64,000 nt of DNA. It comes from Sulfurospirillum sp. UCH001. Lineage in GTDB: Bacteria > Campylobacterota > Campylobacteria > Campylobacterales > Sulfurospirillaceae. The stretch lies in assembly GCF_001548035.1 (NCBI RefSeq), contig NZ_AP014723.1, positions 1,550,001 to 1,614,000 on the forward strand. The letters run 5' to 3'. The translations under genes and the position numbers were made by a program. Positions within the stretch are counted from its first letter, which is position 1. Each line of letters begins with the position of its first letter. Of this stretch, positions 1 to 9,362 are shown piece after piece. A model generated the notes under the pieces. The model saw only the letters and a list, made by a program, of their open reading frames with translations, made no database searches and had not been told where the DNA came from.

Positions 1-84
1 CTTATGCCTCACCCTGAGCGTGCAATTGAAAAGATTTTAGGCTCAGATGATGGTGTAAAAATGCTTGAGGGTTTTATAAACTAA
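1..84 (+). CDS. purQ: PurQ, glutaminase subunit of FGAM synthase (3' end only)
   Basis: Only the last 27 residues and the stop codon are in the window. They contain MPHPERA, the very conserved C-terminal motif of PurQ, whose His and Glu belong to the Cys-His-Glu glutaminase triad. PurQ supplies ammonia from glutamine to PurL in the fourth step of purine synthesis. PurL is encoded far away at 52651-54852, so the two subunits are not in one operon here. The next gene starts 1-4 bases after the stop codon and is probably co-transcribed. Confidence 0.85.
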   Translation, partial: LMPHPERAIEKILGSDDGVKMLEGFIN

Positions 85-85
85 C

Positions 86-1180
86 GTGATGAAGCAATTT
101 ATCACTCTCATTCTGCTCTCTTTAGCACTCTTAGTGCCTAGCTTCGCTGCTGAAGAGAGCGCATTTTCTGGACGCTCAAAATCCCTTTTCCTTTCCGTTG
201 AAGAGACTCCTTCAAAAGTTTATGTAGGTCAAGTATTTTCTATCAAACTTAAAGCCATTGTCGCTAACGATAAGATTGATGCTCTTAGCAATACTTTCTC
301 TAATGCATCCGGTGTTGAAGTTTTAAATCCGCAAAATCCATGGGAACGTTCTCGCGATAATACGTATTACAATACGTTTTATTTTAAAATCAATTCAAAA
401 TCAGTTGTAATGCCGAGGTTAAGTGTTTCATTGATTGACCGTCAAGAAGCACTTGAAAGCGAAGTGATTGCACTCAACACTCCTTCACAGCTGATTCAAC
501 TTAAAGCTGATCCTTTTTTTAGTAACGTTATAGCACAAAGCTTAACTGTTAATAAGTATAAAACAACAACCTTTGATGCAAAAAATGTCATTGTTGTTCT
601 AGAGATAGAAGCAACAGGTGCAAATCTAAAAGATTTTGCACTTAGTGGAGCACCTAAAAGTGGTATTGACTCTTTCTCCGATAATGGAACCAGTCAAAAA
701 ATCTACTATTATGCTATTTTGCCAAACTATCAAAAAAGTTTTGATTTTACCTATTTTGATCTAACCAGCAACAAATTCAATAAAATAGCACTTCCAATGA
801 CCATTGAAAGTGATGAAGTTAGTACGCAACTTGGGCTGAATCCAAAAGAGAGTATTTTTGAATTTTACAAAACTGTGGGATATGGTGTTCTTGCATTTAT
901 CTTTTTCATCATTCTCCTAAGACGTCGTAAATGGTATTATTTTGTTATTTCATTGATTTTTTTGGCTCTCTTTTTCTTAGACCAAAATCCACTCAATAAT
1001 GCTAAATTGAAAAGCAATAGCACCATTAGGATTCTACCAATGGATCGTTCAACAGTATTCTTTACAAACGATAAAATCTTAGATATTGAAAAACTAGGCG
1101 AAAGAGATAACTATATTAAAATCTTGCTACCAGATGGCAAAATCGGATGGACTGAGCGTGAAAATATTATCAAAAATTAG
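86..1180 (+). CDS. BatD-like exported membrane protein, function unknown
   Basis: About 364 residues. It has an N-terminal signal peptide (hydrophobic residues 5-20, ending SFAAEE) and a long extracytoplasmic beta-rich region. Two adjacent membrane segments follow near residues 265-280 and 285-300, separated by RRRKW, and the last 60 residues resemble a small SH3-like domain (ILPDGKIGWTERENI). This layout recalls BatD / oxygen-tolerance proteins, but I see no diagnostic motif. Translation can start at GTG 86 or ATG 89, right after the purQ stop; the nearest GAGGG (67-71) sits a little far upstream. The end overlaps no gene, and plsC follows 10 bases later, so the three probably form one transcript. 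Confidence 0.6.
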   Translation: MMKQFITLILLSLALLVPSFAAEESAFSGRSKSLFLSVEETPSKVYVGQVFSIKLKAIVANDKIDALSNTFSNASGVEVLNPQNPWERSRDNTYYNTFYFKINSKSVVMPRLSVSLIDRQEALESEVIALNTPSQLIQLKADPFFSNVIAQSLTVNKYKTTTFDAKNVIVVLEIEATGANLKDFALSGAPKSGIDSFSDNGTSQKIYYYAILPNYQKSFDFTYFDLTSNKFNKIALPMTIESDEVSTQLGLNPKESIFEFYKTVGYGVLAFIFFIILLRRRKWYYFVISLIFLALFFLDQNPLNNAKLKSNSTIRILPMDRSTVFFTNDKILDIEKLGERDNYIKILLPDGKIGWTERENIIKN

Positions 1181-1190
1181 AGGTTTTTAT

Positions 1191-1847
1191 GTGATGATTG
1201 AATTCGTCATCACTGTACTGATTACAATTGTTTTGATGTATACTTTTCGCCAGAACACCCATCCAATCAGACGTGCATGGGGGAAAATGCAAACATTTCT
1301 CATGGGCTTCAGTATCAAACAAATAGGTGAAGTAAACCCTAAAACTACGCTTTTAGTTATGAACCATCAAAGCCTTATTGATATTGTTGCTTTAGAGACA
1401 ATTTACCCAAAAAATCTTTGTTGGATTGCTAAAAAAGAGATTGAAGACATTCCTCTTTTTGGCCATATTATTCCAGCGCCTCGTATGATTTCAATTGACC
1501 GTAAAGATAAACGCTCTATCATTAAGATGATTAAAGAAGGTAAAGAGCGTATTAGTGAAGGACGCGTTCTAGCGATGTTTCCGGAAGGAACACGGGGACG
1601 TGGTGATAGGCTTCTAAAATTTCAAAGTGGGGCAAAAATCTTAGCGGAGAAATTAGAGCTTATCGTTCAACCTGCTATCATTGTAGGAGCGAGACATATT
1701 CTTGATTCTAAAAGCCTTGATGCACATGGTGGAGAAGTTAAAGTTATCTATCTTGATCCTATCGATCCAAAAGAGGATGAAGAGTGGTTTGAAAAAATGT
1801 ATCGTACCATGGAAGAGAGACTCACTCTCGAATTAGCATCCAAATAA
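1191..1847 (+). CDS. plsC: 1-acyl-sn-glycerol-3-phosphate acyltransferase (PlsC family)
   Basis: This makes phosphatidic acid by acylating lysophosphatidic acid at the inner membrane. A hydrophobic N-terminal helix is followed by the acyltransferase motifs: NHQSLID (HX4D catalytic box) and FPEGTRGRG (substrate-binding box), in the expected order and spacing. The open frame extends back to 1134, inside the preceding gene, but AGAGG at 1179-1183 lies 7 bases before GTG 1191 (ATG 1194 follows), so I start there, giving about 218 residues, normal for PlsC. A hairpin follows the stop codon. Confidence 0.88.
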   Translation: MMIEFVITVLITIVLMYTFRQNTHPIRRAWGKMQTFLMGFSIKQIGEVNPKTTLLVMNHQSLIDIVALETIYPKNLCWIAKKEIEDIPLFGHIIPAPRMISIDRKDKRSIIKMIKEGKERISEGRVLAMFPEGTRGRGDRLLKFQSGAKILAEKLELIVQPAIIVGARHILDSKSLDAHGGEVKVIYLDPIDPKEDEEWFEKMYRTMEERLTLELASK

Positions 1848-1854
1848 TATCCTC

Positions 1855-1876
1855 GAAAGTCACAAAAGTGGCTTTC
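1855..1876 (+). terminator. hairpin after plsC, possible terminator
   Basis: GAAAGTCAC pairs with GTGGCTTTC (one G-T pair) around an AAAA loop, 8 bases after the plsC stop codon. The following T-run is interrupted (TCTCATTTTTG), so termination may be partial. Confidence 0.45.
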
Positions 1877-1894
1877 GCATTCTCTCATTTTTGC

Positions 1895-1960
1895 TACAAT
1901 AACGCGATTTTTTGGATTTATCAAAAAATTTTTGATATAAAACCTTTTGATAAATCCAAA
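1895..1960 (+). promoter_or_regulatory. htpG promoter with a perfect 16-bp dyad
   Basis: TGC-TACAAT (extended -10, hexamer 1895-1900) predicts a start near 1907. Just downstream, TTTGGATTTATCAAAA (1911-1926) is repeated as its exact inverse TTTTGATAAATCCAAA (1945-1960), separated by 18 bases. It matches neither the CIRCE (HrcA) nor the HAIR (HspR) consensus known for heat-shock genes. The placement suits a repressor operator or a long leader hairpin. The ribosome site AAGGAT (1975-1980) lies outside the stem. A third partial copy, TTTTTGATA, lies inside the spacer. Confidence 0.6.
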
Positions 1961-1985
1961 TTATACATACATTAAAGGATAGACC

Positions 1986-3857
1986 ATGTCAAAACATCAA
2001 TTTCAAACCGAAGTTACACAGCTTTTAGATCTGATGATCCATTCGCTATACTCTAACAAAGAGATCTTTTTACGTGAACTTATCTCAAATGCCTCTGACG
2101 CATTAGATAAGCTGAACTATCTTACATTGACTGATGACAAATACAAATCACTTTCGTACACTCCTCGCATTGATATCGCCATCAACGAAGAAGCTAAAAC
2201 ATTGACTATTAGCGATAGTGGTATTGGTATGAACGAAGAAGATTTAGTTGAAAATCTAGGGACCATTGCAAAAAGTGGAACCAAATCATTCTTGCAAAAC
2301 CTTAGCGGTGATAAAAAGAAAGATTCAAGCCTTATTGGCCAATTTGGTGTTGGTTTTTACTCTGCGTTCATGGTTGCAAACAAAATTGAAGTAGTAAGTA
2401 AAAAAGCTGGTGAAGAAAATGCATTTATGTGGAGCAGTGAAGCAGGTGCAGAATATGACATCACACCTGTCACAAAAGAGAATCACGGAACGTCTATTAC
2501 ACTTTATCTTAAAGATGATGAAGATGAATTTTTAGAGTTTTACCGTATTCAAAACGTTATTAAAAAATATTCAAATCACATCCCATTCCCAATTTTTATG
2601 GATAAAGAAGTCAAAGAATACGATGATGAGGGCAAAGAAAAAAGCAAAGAGATTAAAAATGAGCAAATTAATAAAGCAAGTGCGCTTTGGACAGTAGCAA
2701 AAAGTCAAATTAAGCCTGAAGAGTACAAAGACTTTTATCAACAAATCTCTCACGATAGCACCGATCCACTTCTTTGGAGCCATACAAAAGCAGAAGGCAA
2801 ATTCGAATATACAACCCTTTTCTATATTCCATCAACACCTCCAATGGATTTGTTTAGAATGGACTATAAACCGGGTGTTAAACTCTACGTTAAGCGTGTA
2901 TTTATCACGGATGATGAGAAAGAGCTTTTACCAACCTATCTTCGTTTCGTTAAGGGTATTATTGATGCGGAAGATTTACCACTTAACGTCAGCCGTGAGA
3001 TTTTACAACAAAATAAAGTATTAGAAACCATCAAAAAAGCCTCTGTGAAAAAGATCTTGAGTGAACTAAAATCACTTAAAGAAAAAGAGAACGATAAATA
3101 CCTAGAGTTTTATAAAAACTTTGGTCGTGTCATTAAAGAAGGTCTTTACAATGACTGGGAAAACAAAGAAGCACTTCTTGAATTAGTACTCTTTAAATCT
3201 TCAAAACGCGATGGTCTAATAAGCCTAAAAGAGTATAAAGAGGCAATGAAAGAAGATCAAAAAAGCATTTACTACATCACGGGTGAAAATGAGAAGCTTT
3301 TACGTAATTCTCCGCTTATCGAGCAATTTAAAGCAAAAGACATTGAAGTCTTGCTGCTTGATGAAGAAGTGGATGCTATCGTCTTCCCAATGGTTGGTGA
3401 ATACGATAAAACGCCAATTAAACCAGTCAATAACTCAGACATTGATGAAGAGATCAAAGAAGACAAAGCCAAAGTAGAAGAAGATGAGAAAACCTATAAA
3501 GAGATCTTGGTCAAAATGAAAGAAATCCTCAAAGATGATGCGAAAGATGTCAAAATCTCTAGCCGTTTGAGTGATTCTCCTTCATGCCTTGTTTACGATA
3601 AAAATGACCCTGATTTCCAAATGCAACAGATGCTCAAACAGATGGGACAAGACAATCTCCCAGCAATCAAACCTATCTTAGAGATCAATCCTGAGCATGA
3701 AATCTTCAAGAAACTCGGTGCAAAATCTGATCTTTTAGAGCTGAACGATGTTGCTTTCTTACTTCTTGATCAAGCTAAGCTTCAAGAGGGCATGAAAATC
3801 GAAGATACCGCAGCGTTTGCAAAACGTTTAAATCGCTTTATCGCAAAAGCACTTTAA
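1986..3857 (+). CDS. htpG: HtpG, bacterial Hsp90 chaperone
   Basis: Cytosolic ATP-dependent chaperone, 623 residues, normal for HtpG. The GHKL ATP-binding domain is complete: NASD at residues 35-38, DSGIGM at 77-82, the [11 protein letters not shown] lid region and GQFGVGF at 118-124. The middle domain carries the conserved NVSREILQQ segment. It lacks the eukaryotic MEEVD tail, as expected for bacteria. It is monocistronic: the upstream gene ends with a hairpin, it has its own promoter and dyad, and a strong hairpin follows it. AAGGAT sits 5 bases before ATG. Confidence 0.97.
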   Translation: MSKHQFQTEVTQLLDLMIHSLYSNKEIFLRELISNASDALDKLNYLTLTDDKYKSLSYTPRIDIAINEEAKTLTISDSGIGMNEEDLVENLGTIAKSGTKSFLQNLSGDKKKDSSLIGQFGVGFYSAFMVANKIEVVSKKAGEENAFMWSSEAGAEYDITPVTKENHGTSITLYLKDDEDEFLEFYRIQNVIKKYSNHIPFPIFMDKEVKEYDDEGKEKSKEIKNEQINKASALWTVAKSQIKPEEYKDFYQQISHDSTDPLLWSHTKAEGKFEYTTLFYIPSTPPMDLFRMDYKPGVKLYVKRVFITDDEKELLPTYLRFVKGIIDAEDLPLNVSREILQQNKVLETIKKASVKKILSELKSLKEKENDKYLEFYKNFGRVIKEGLYNDWENKEALLELVLFKSSKRDGLISLKEYKEAMKEDQKSIYYITGENEKLLRNSPLIEQFKAKDIEVLLLDEEVDAIVFPMVGEYDKTPIKPVNNSDIDEEIKEDKAKVEEDEKTYKEILVKMKEILKDDAKDVKISSRLSDSPSCLVYDKNDPDFQMQQMLKQMGQDNLPAIKPILEINPEHEIFKKLGAKSDLLELNDVAFLLLDQAKLQEGMKIEDTAAFAKRLNRFIAKAL

Positions 3858-3865
3858 AACACTCT

Positions 3866-3898
3866 CTTTGCCTGTAAGGAAAATCCTTACAGGTAAAG
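3866..3898. terminator. bidirectional hairpin between htpG and the DUF255 gene
   Basis: CCTGTAAGGA (3871-3880) and TCCTTACAGG (3884-3893) form a perfect 10-bp stem around AAA. It extends outward with CTTT/AAAG and one G-T pair. It covers the stop codon of the convergent minus-strand gene, so it probably serves both genes. No strong T-run follows on either strand. Confidence 0.6.
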
Positions 3899-5623
3899 CG
3901 CAACTACCCTCACCGCTTCGGGATAGGCATGGGCATACTTTTGAATGCCTGAGCCAAAACTCTCCAACATATCTTTCACTCGAATAGAGAGCGCCATATC
4001 ATCTTCGATTTTCGCTAATTCAAAGAGATTTTTTATCATGGTTGAGAGCGGGCTTTTGTAGCTGTTATCTTCTAATACTGCTTTTGCCCGAAACGCTTTA
4101 TCGGAGAGATACCATGTTTCATCTTTATAAAATTTATGCTCTGAATCATGGCTTAGTTTTTTTGCCAATTCTAAGTAGTGCGCTTCTTTGGTATGTGCAT
4201 AACCACACAGTAATGCCTCAATCACAAAGGCATAATCTTCAAGTAAACCTTCTACTTTAAGGTTTCCACCTAAAACTATTTGATGATATAACAGTCCATT
4301 GACATAAAGAGTATCCATCAAAATATCAAGCGTTTGTTTTGCCTTTTCAATCTTTCCAGATTCAAAAAGTGCTGTAATCATAAGTGCATTCCACGCCGTT
4401 AAAATCTTCGTATCAATGAATGGATATGCCACTTTTTGGCGCTCCTCTTTTAAAGCCAAAACTGCTTCTTCTAGACGTAAAGGCTTTTCATCTTTGGCAA
4501 TAACTGGATTGGTTGTTTGATGCTCAAAATTACCAAATTTAGTGATGCCAAAATAGTCCAAAACTTCTTTTGCTTCAGCTTCACTCAGTCCTTTTTTTAA
4601 CAGAACTTCTTTTGAATGAGCAAATTTAAAAACAAAGTATTTGCCCTCTTCTCCCTCGGAGTCAGCATCACTGGCACTGAGGTAAAGCCCCTCTTTTAAA
4701 AAGCGCTCATCCATCGCTTCAATCGTTTTAGTGACAATCTCATCAAAAAATGGTTTTTGAGTCAGCTGATAAAGCTTCGCATAGACTTCGATCAGCTCAG
4801 CATTGGTGTAAAGCATCTTTTCAAAATGGGGAATCACCCAAGCTTCATCGACACTGTAACGGTAAAATCCACCTTCTATTTGATCGTTGATGCCCCCTCG
4901 TGCCATCGCATTTAAGGCATCTTCACTCATATACAAGACTTCAAGATTACTCGTTTTTTGATAAATATCTAACAGAGCATTCCATGTCGAAGCATGCGGA
5001 AATTTTGGTGCACTTCCCACACCTTTTGAAACATCGTCATAACTTGCTTTGACATTGTTGACAAATGCCTCAAGAAGGGCATCTTTATCAATGCGCTCTT
5101 TTTGCTCAAAACTGCGTTCATAATGTTTAATAGCCGCTTCTATACTTTGTGCGCTCTTTTGTACTTCCGCAAAATCATCGTCAAACTTACTTTTAATAAA
5201 ACTCACAAGCTCACGAAATCCCATACGTCCCTGTGCACTTTGTGGGGGAAGATAGGTTCCTGCAAAGATGACCTGCTGGGTTGGTGTCATAATGATACTC
5301 AGCGGCCAACCACCACTTCGTTTAGTAAGAAGATAATGCACGTCTTGGTAGTATTTATCCAGATCGGGCATCTCTTCACGATCCACTTTAATGCTGACAT
5401 AGGAAGCGTTGAGAAGTTTTGCACTCACTTCATCTTCAAAGGTTTCTCTCTCCATGACATGACACCAATGACAGGTGCTATACCCAATAGAAAGAAAGAT
5501 CAGCTTGTTTTCATCTTTGGCTTTTTGGAGTGCCTTGTCGCTCCATGCCATCCAGTTTACAGGGTTATGCGCGTGTTGCAAGAGGTAAGGAGAATCCTCG
5601 TGGATAAGGTCATTAGTGTGCAT
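3887..5623 (-). CDS. DUF255 / YyaL-family thioredoxin-fold protein
   Basis: The N-terminal thioredoxin-like domain has the family signature [13 protein letters not shown] with the C51-H-W-C54 redox motif, followed by an alpha/alpha-toroid region resembling glycosidases ([38 protein letters not shown]). The family (bacterial YyaL, human SPATA20) has no settled biochemical role. At 578 residues it is roughly 100 shorter than the B. subtilis form. The missing part is at the C-terminus, where the stop codon falls inside the intergenic hairpin, so there is no downstream remnant. A rhodanese gene lies 8 bases upstream on the same strand, which suggests a sulfur or redox link. Confidence 0.85.
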   Translation of the reverse strand: MHTNDLIHEDSPYLLQHAHNPVNWMAWSDKALQKAKDENKLIFLSIGYSTCHWCHVMERETFEDEVSAKLLNASYVSIKVDREEMPDLDKYYQDVHYLLTKRSGGWPLSIIMTPTQQVIFAGTYLPPQSAQGRMGFRELVSFIKSKFDDDFAEVQKSAQSIEAAIKHYERSFEQKERIDKDALLEAFVNNVKASYDDVSKGVGSAPKFPHASTWNALLDIYQKTSNLEVLYMSEDALNAMARGGINDQIEGGFYRYSVDEAWVIPHFEKMLYTNAELIEVYAKLYQLTQKPFFDEIVTKTIEAMDERFLKEGLYLSASDADSEGEEGKYFVFKFAHSKEVLLKKGLSEAEAKEVLDYFGITKFGNFEHQTTNPVIAKDEKPLRLEEAVLALKEERQKVAYPFIDTKILTAWNALMITALFESGKIEKAKQTLDILMDTLYVNGLLYHQIVLGGNLKVEGLLEDYAFVIEALLCGYAHTKEAHYLELAKKLSHDSEHKFYKDETWYLSDKAFRAKAVLEDNSYKSPLSTMIKNLFELAKIEDDMALSIRVKDMLESFGSGIQKYAHAYPEAVRVVALYL

Positions 5624-5631
5624 TGTTTTGC

Positions 5632-6024
5632 CTATGGTTTATAAGGTTCAGGAGCATAACCTTTAGACATCAAAGACTTCATACCGCCTTTGAGGTTGAC
5701 AACTTTGTAACCTTGCTTTGATAACAGCTCAGAAACAGCAGAAGTGCGATTGCCTGTACGACAAATAAGTGCAAACTCTTTATCTTTGCTTACATGCTTA
5801 TCAAGCTCTTTGATAAAAGACTCAGCATCGTATCTACCTTGTTCATCAAAGAACGTAATAGGAATAGCATTTGCAACCAATCCCGTCTCTTTCCATTCAG
5901 GCAGCGTTCGTATGTCGATAATTTTTATGCCACTTTTAACGACGTCTTCACTTGCTTCAACATGGCGAAGTTCTGCAAAAAGAAGGGTTGAAAGTAGTGT
6001 TATGAGTAGTGAAATTTTGAACAT
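5632..6024 (-). CDS. exported single-domain rhodanese
   Basis: 130 residues: a signal peptide (1-18, ending LLFAEL) and one rhodanese domain with active-site loop C88-R-T-G-N-R-T, the substrate-binding Cys loop of sulfurtransferases. It is probably periplasmic and handles persulfide sulfur; the physiological donor cannot be told from sequence. It is the first gene of a pair with the DUF255 protein. Its Shine-Dalgarno AGGAGT is locked inside a perfect 9-bp hairpin (see the separate site), which suggests control at translation. Confidence 0.85.
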   Translation of the reverse strand: MFKISLLITLLSTLLFAELRHVEASEDVVKSGIKIIDIRTLPEWKETGLVANAIPITFFDEQGRYDAESFIKELDKHVSKDKEFALICRTGNRTSAVSELLSKQGYKVVNLKGGMKSLMSKGYAPEPYKP

Positions 6025-6027
6025 GGA

Positions 6028-6050
6028 AACTCCTAATATTTTTAGGAGTT
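6028..6050 (-). promoter_or_regulatory. hairpin enclosing the rhodanese ribosome binding site
   Basis: On the minus strand AACTCCTAA pairs perfectly with TTAGGAGTT around AAATA. The second arm contains the AGGAGT Shine-Dalgarno, 4 bases before the ATG at 6024. In RNA the ribosome site would be sequestered. Confidence 0.5.
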
Positions 6051-6085
6051 ATTCTATCTCTTTTAAGTTAGTCGAGACTTAAAAA

Positions 6086-8116
6086 TTAATGTACCATTCC
6101 CGCTTCAACTAAAAATGGAGAATGCATGTAGGAAATCTTCTTAATTTTATCGTATTTGGCATAAGAGAGGTAAAGCATATCTTTTGCACGTGTTGTTGCA
6201 ACATAAAATAAGCGACGCTCTTCTTCAAGGCTTCCACCTTTTTGCATCAATTTACGATTTGGAAAACGTCCATCCATAAGGTCAATGACATATACCTCTT
6301 TAAATTCAAGACCTTTACTTGCATGAATACTAAGTAGGTTAACACCTTCGCCTTCGCTCATCTCATTGCTACCAAGGGTCAGCGCATTTAAAAACCGTTC
6401 ACTTGAAGCATAACCACTTGCCAAATCTTTGAGCAAATGTCCTTTTCTAAAAATGCGAGCACGTGCTTCTTGCTTCATTTTGTCATCTACACTGCCATCT
6501 TTTTTAGTAGAACGCTTTATCGCTAACACTTCAGCAATCGCACTGAATACTTCCGAACTTAACACGTGATTGATAAGGCTTTGAGGTGTTTTAATACGTG
6601 TTGCGTGCTTCATAAACTTATAAAACTGATGTAGGAACTTCGCACCATCCGTTGTAAGTTTTGGATGTTTTAATATAGGACTTGATAGAAATTGCTCTTC
6701 AAAACCAAAATTGTAAAAACGACTTACACTTCCAAGATCGATCACATCATCAAAAAGTCCTAATTGATGGTTTTTTGTGCGCTTTTTAAAAATATCATCA
6801 ACATCTTCTCGTGGATGAAAAAAACCTTGATAGATATTGCCATCTCCCAGTTTAAAAAGCCCATCAAATAGCTCTTTGGAGAGTGAACTACCTACCCCTC
6901 TAGCGTATTCAAAGGTATGAATAAATGCCATCATATCTTTGGGATTGACGACAACGCCCACAAGATCAAGCATGGCTTTGACTTCGGCGGCGTCAAAAAA
7001 ACTAATGCCTCCTTTTCGTCTACAAGCGATGCCCTGCTCTCTTAATGTTGCTTCAATACCATCTGCGGTTGAATTATTGCGAAAGATAACAGCGATATCT
7101 TGGTGCTGATGAACAGAGTGTTTAATGAGCGAAGCAATAGACTGATATTGAGCGAAAAGCTCATCATAAATGAGCAGTTTTGGCGGTTCAAAAGCACCAT
7201 CACGCGTTACTTCAAGTCTTTTTTCATACAGTCTTGGATTTTTTTCAATGACACGATTGGCTAAAGAAAGAATCTTATGGCTTGAACGATAATTTTTATT
7301 GAGTGTAAAAACATTGGCATTGGAATAACGTGTTGCAAATGAGCCAATAATATCAATATTGGCCCCATTAAACGCATAAATACTTTGGTCATAATCGCCC
7401 ACACAAAAGAGTGATTTCGAGCGAAATGCGTCGATGAGTGAACCTTGAAGGGTATTTGTATCTTGGTACTCATCAATGAGTACTTCATCAAAACTTAACT
7501 CTTCACTTGTTTTAAGCGTATCTCGCATGAGAATTAAAAGGTCATTAAAATCCACATAACCAAACTCCCGTTTGAGTGCTTGAAATTCTTCAAAAATATC
7601 TTCATAAATATCAAAAAACACACCATGTTCGCTGTCATTTGACTCAAGCCACTCTGTAAAACTTTGCGTTACTGTGCTGTTTTGATACAGTGAGAAAATG
7701 TCATAAAGGTATGCCGCACTATAGGCTTTTACCCCTGAATCTATATGGTCAAAACGGCGTCTATCGTGAATACTTTTGAGTAAGATTTTAAGGTCTTTTG
7801 GTTGTTTTAAAACAATATTTTTACCCATTTTTTTGAGCAAACGGTAGCTTACCGCATGAAATGTACCTGACTCGATTTGTGAGGTTATATTTTTACCAAA
7901 GAAAACACCAACACGTTCCAACATTTCAGCTGCTGCTTTATTGGTGAATGTAAGCAGTAAAATGCGAGATGGTTGTATACCTTGATTTAACAAATGAGCA
8001 ATACGAGCTACAATCGTAGAGGTTTTACCTGTTCCTGCACTGGCAATAATAAGGTTGTGACCTGAGGGTGCTGTTGCAGCACTTTTTTGCTCAGTATTAA
8101 GTCGGCTAAGAGGCAT
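6086..8116 (-). CDS. UvrD/Rep-type superfamily 1 DNA helicase
   Basis: A 676-residue 3'-5' DNA helicase close to the length of E. coli Rep. Motif I is ASAGTGKT (25-32), the Walker B/motif II is LIDEYQDTN, motif III is GDYDQSIYAFNGA, motif IV/V is LLSIHASKGLEFKEVY and motif VI is ATTRAKDMLYLSYA. The start LNTEQKSAA is the Q-motif region. It probably works in replication restart or repair. The name rep versus uvrD/pcrA cannot be settled without a tree. It stands alone on its strand, 61 bases upstream of the rhodanese gene. Confidence 0.92.
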   Translation of the reverse strand: MPLSRLNTEQKSAATAPSGHNLIIASAGTGKTSTIVARIAHLLNQGIQPSRILLLTFTNKAAAEMLERVGVFFGKNITSQIESGTFHAVSYRLLKKMGKNIVLKQPKDLKILLKSIHDRRRFDHIDSGVKAYSAAYLYDIFSLYQNSTVTQSFTEWLESNDSEHGVFFDIYEDIFEEFQALKREFGYVDFNDLLILMRDTLKTSEELSFDEVLIDEYQDTNTLQGSLIDAFRSKSLFCVGDYDQSIYAFNGANIDIIGSFATRYSNANVFTLNKNYRSSHKILSLANRVIEKNPRLYEKRLEVTRDGAFEPPKLLIYDELFAQYQSIASLIKHSVHQHQDIAVIFRNNSTADGIEATLREQGIACRRKGGISFFDAAEVKAMLDLVGVVVNPKDMMAFIHTFEYARGVGSSLSKELFDGLFKLGDGNIYQGFFHPREDVDDIFKKRTKNHQLGLFDDVIDLGSVSRFYNFGFEEQFLSSPILKHPKLTTDGAKFLHQFYKFMKHATRIKTPQSLINHVLSSEVFSAIAEVLAIKRSTKKDGSVDDKMKQEARARIFRKGHLLKDLASGYASSERFLNALTLGSNEMSEGEGVNLLSIHASKGLEFKEVYVIDLMDGRFPNRKLMQKGGSLEEERRLFYVATTRAKDMLYLSYAKYDKIKKISYMHSPFLVEAGMVH

Positions 8117-8184
8117 TGATTTCCTAGAGTAAAAAAATTAGAGGTGGGATTGTAGTCAAAAACACCCTAAAACAAAGTAAAGCC

Positions 8185-8721
8185 TCACAGATACCAGTGA
8201 CGTTTAACCAACTTGCCATCTTTATTTTCATCAATGTAGACCTTTTTAGGATCATCATCTGAGAGCCATAATAGATAGTTCATTTCAGGAGTTGTAATCT
8301 CTATGCGCTTATCAACGACTTCATAATTGCCTTTGGATAACTGTTCAAAGACACGAGAAAGTACATGATTTGTTCGTGGCAGTTTGAGTTCTTTGAGGTT
8401 AATAGAATCATTCATAAACTGATAAATAAGCTTTTTTTGAAGGACTAAGGTTGCGAAGTATGAACCACTTTCTCGATACTCTTTTGTACTGACAAGATTT
8501 TTTGCAACATTACCCAAAGGGTTTATCGCATCGACCTTAGCACACGCATCACCAATAGCAACTAGGATTTGCTCATTTTTATCGTTTTTGATAAGAAAAG
8601 CAGCTCCTTCATTACACACTTTTTCAAAATTTTTTGCCTCATAATCTCTTAAAACATCGTTATAAGAATAGGCATACATGGTACTACATAAAAGACCCAA
8701 TAATGCTAAAACAACTCTCAT
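8185..8721 (-). CDS. exported protein of unknown function
   Basis: 178 residues with a short signal peptide (MRVVLALLGLLCSTMYAYS). The mature part is mostly helical (LRDYEAKNFEKVCNEGAAFLIKNDKNE) and may be a degenerate TPR-like fold; the last 30 residues are beta-rich (KKVYIDENKDGKLVKRHWYL). I do not recognise the family. Its start overlaps the stop codon of the TPR membrane protein by 4 bases, so it is co-translated with the MshM/MshN-like pair and probably belongs to the same machine. Confidence 0.6.
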   Translation of the reverse strand: MRVVLALLGLLCSTMYAYSYNDVLRDYEAKNFEKVCNEGAAFLIKNDKNEQILVAIGDACAKVDAINPLGNVAKNLVSTKEYRESGSYFATLVLQKKLIYQFMNDSINLKELKLPRTNHVLSRVFEQLSKGNYEVVDKRIEITTPEMNYLLWLSDDDPKKVYIDENKDGKLVKRHWYL

Positions 8722-9362
8722 TCTTGTCCTTTGTAAAAAATTAGTAGTTCTTCTGCTTCTTTAGAATTAATATAGCTTAAAAATAGTTCCAAAGACCTTA
8801 TAGCTTCTGCTCGATCACCTAGATAAAATTTTGCTTTTGCATAGAGTATCCATGGTTTTTCAGAGCGTGAATTATGTCGGCTTGCCTCTTTTGCCCATGC
8901 TACGACTTCAAGATATGATTTTTGTTCAAAATAAAATTGTGCCAAAGCATAAGCATTATCAAAATTTTGCATAGTGTTATAGCGTTTTAGTAATTGCTGT
9001 TCATGGCTCAAGGAACGTGTTGCTGCTTGTGTCTCATCTAAAGGTAATTTTGCATCGTTTTTATAAATGTGTGGAGCAAGAAAAAGTATTTCATCGTCTG
9101 TTGATTGCGATAGATTTTGTTCTTCGTTTGAGATGCTTTCATTACTTTCATTGTTTTCAACGACAGGTGCTTGTACAAGAACTATTTGTGGCATAGGGGC
9201 TACAGCAGGCACCAAAGACTTGCTTGTACTATGAGACATCCAATAATAACTACCAAAACCTATTAAAAATAAAGAAGCAATGATAAAAACAATACGAATA
9301 ATACGTGTCTTCTTAAGCTTTGCACAACGTTTTTCTAGCTCTTCAAATCGTGCACTAGTCAT
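8718..9362 (-). CDS. membrane-anchored TPR protein (MshN-like)
   Basis: 214 residues: a cytoplasmic basic start, one membrane helix (about 21-42), a low-complexity linker rich in N, E and S, then TPR-like helices (FDNAYALAQFYFEQKSYLEVVAWAKEASRHN, AKFYLGDRAEAIRSLELFL). The topology and its place directly after an ExeA/MshM-type ATPase match MshN in MSHA pilus clusters and the transformation/type II secretion loci of Campylobacter. That assignment rests on layout, not a diagnostic motif. It overlaps the ATPase gene by 8 bases. Confidence 0.6.
   Translation of the reverse strand: MTSARFEELEKRCAKLKKTRIIRIVFIIASLFLIGFGSYYWMSHSTSKSLVPAVAPMPQIVLVQAPVVENNESNESISNEEQNLSQSTDDEILFLAPHIYKNDAKLPLDETQAATRSLSHEQQLLKRYNTMQNFDNAYALAQFYFEQKSYLEVVAWAKEASRHNSRSEKPWILYAKAKFYLGDRAEAIRSLELFLSYINSKEAEELLIFYKGQE

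Noticed and set aside
1134-1193. PlsC starting at ATG 1134
   Set aside because: It would overlap the upstream gene by 47 bases and adds residues unlike PlsC; AGAGG points to GTG 1191.
3272-3477. Small open frames inside htpG on both strands
   Set aside because: They lie wholly inside a conserved gene, have no ribosome sites and no recognisable protein pattern.
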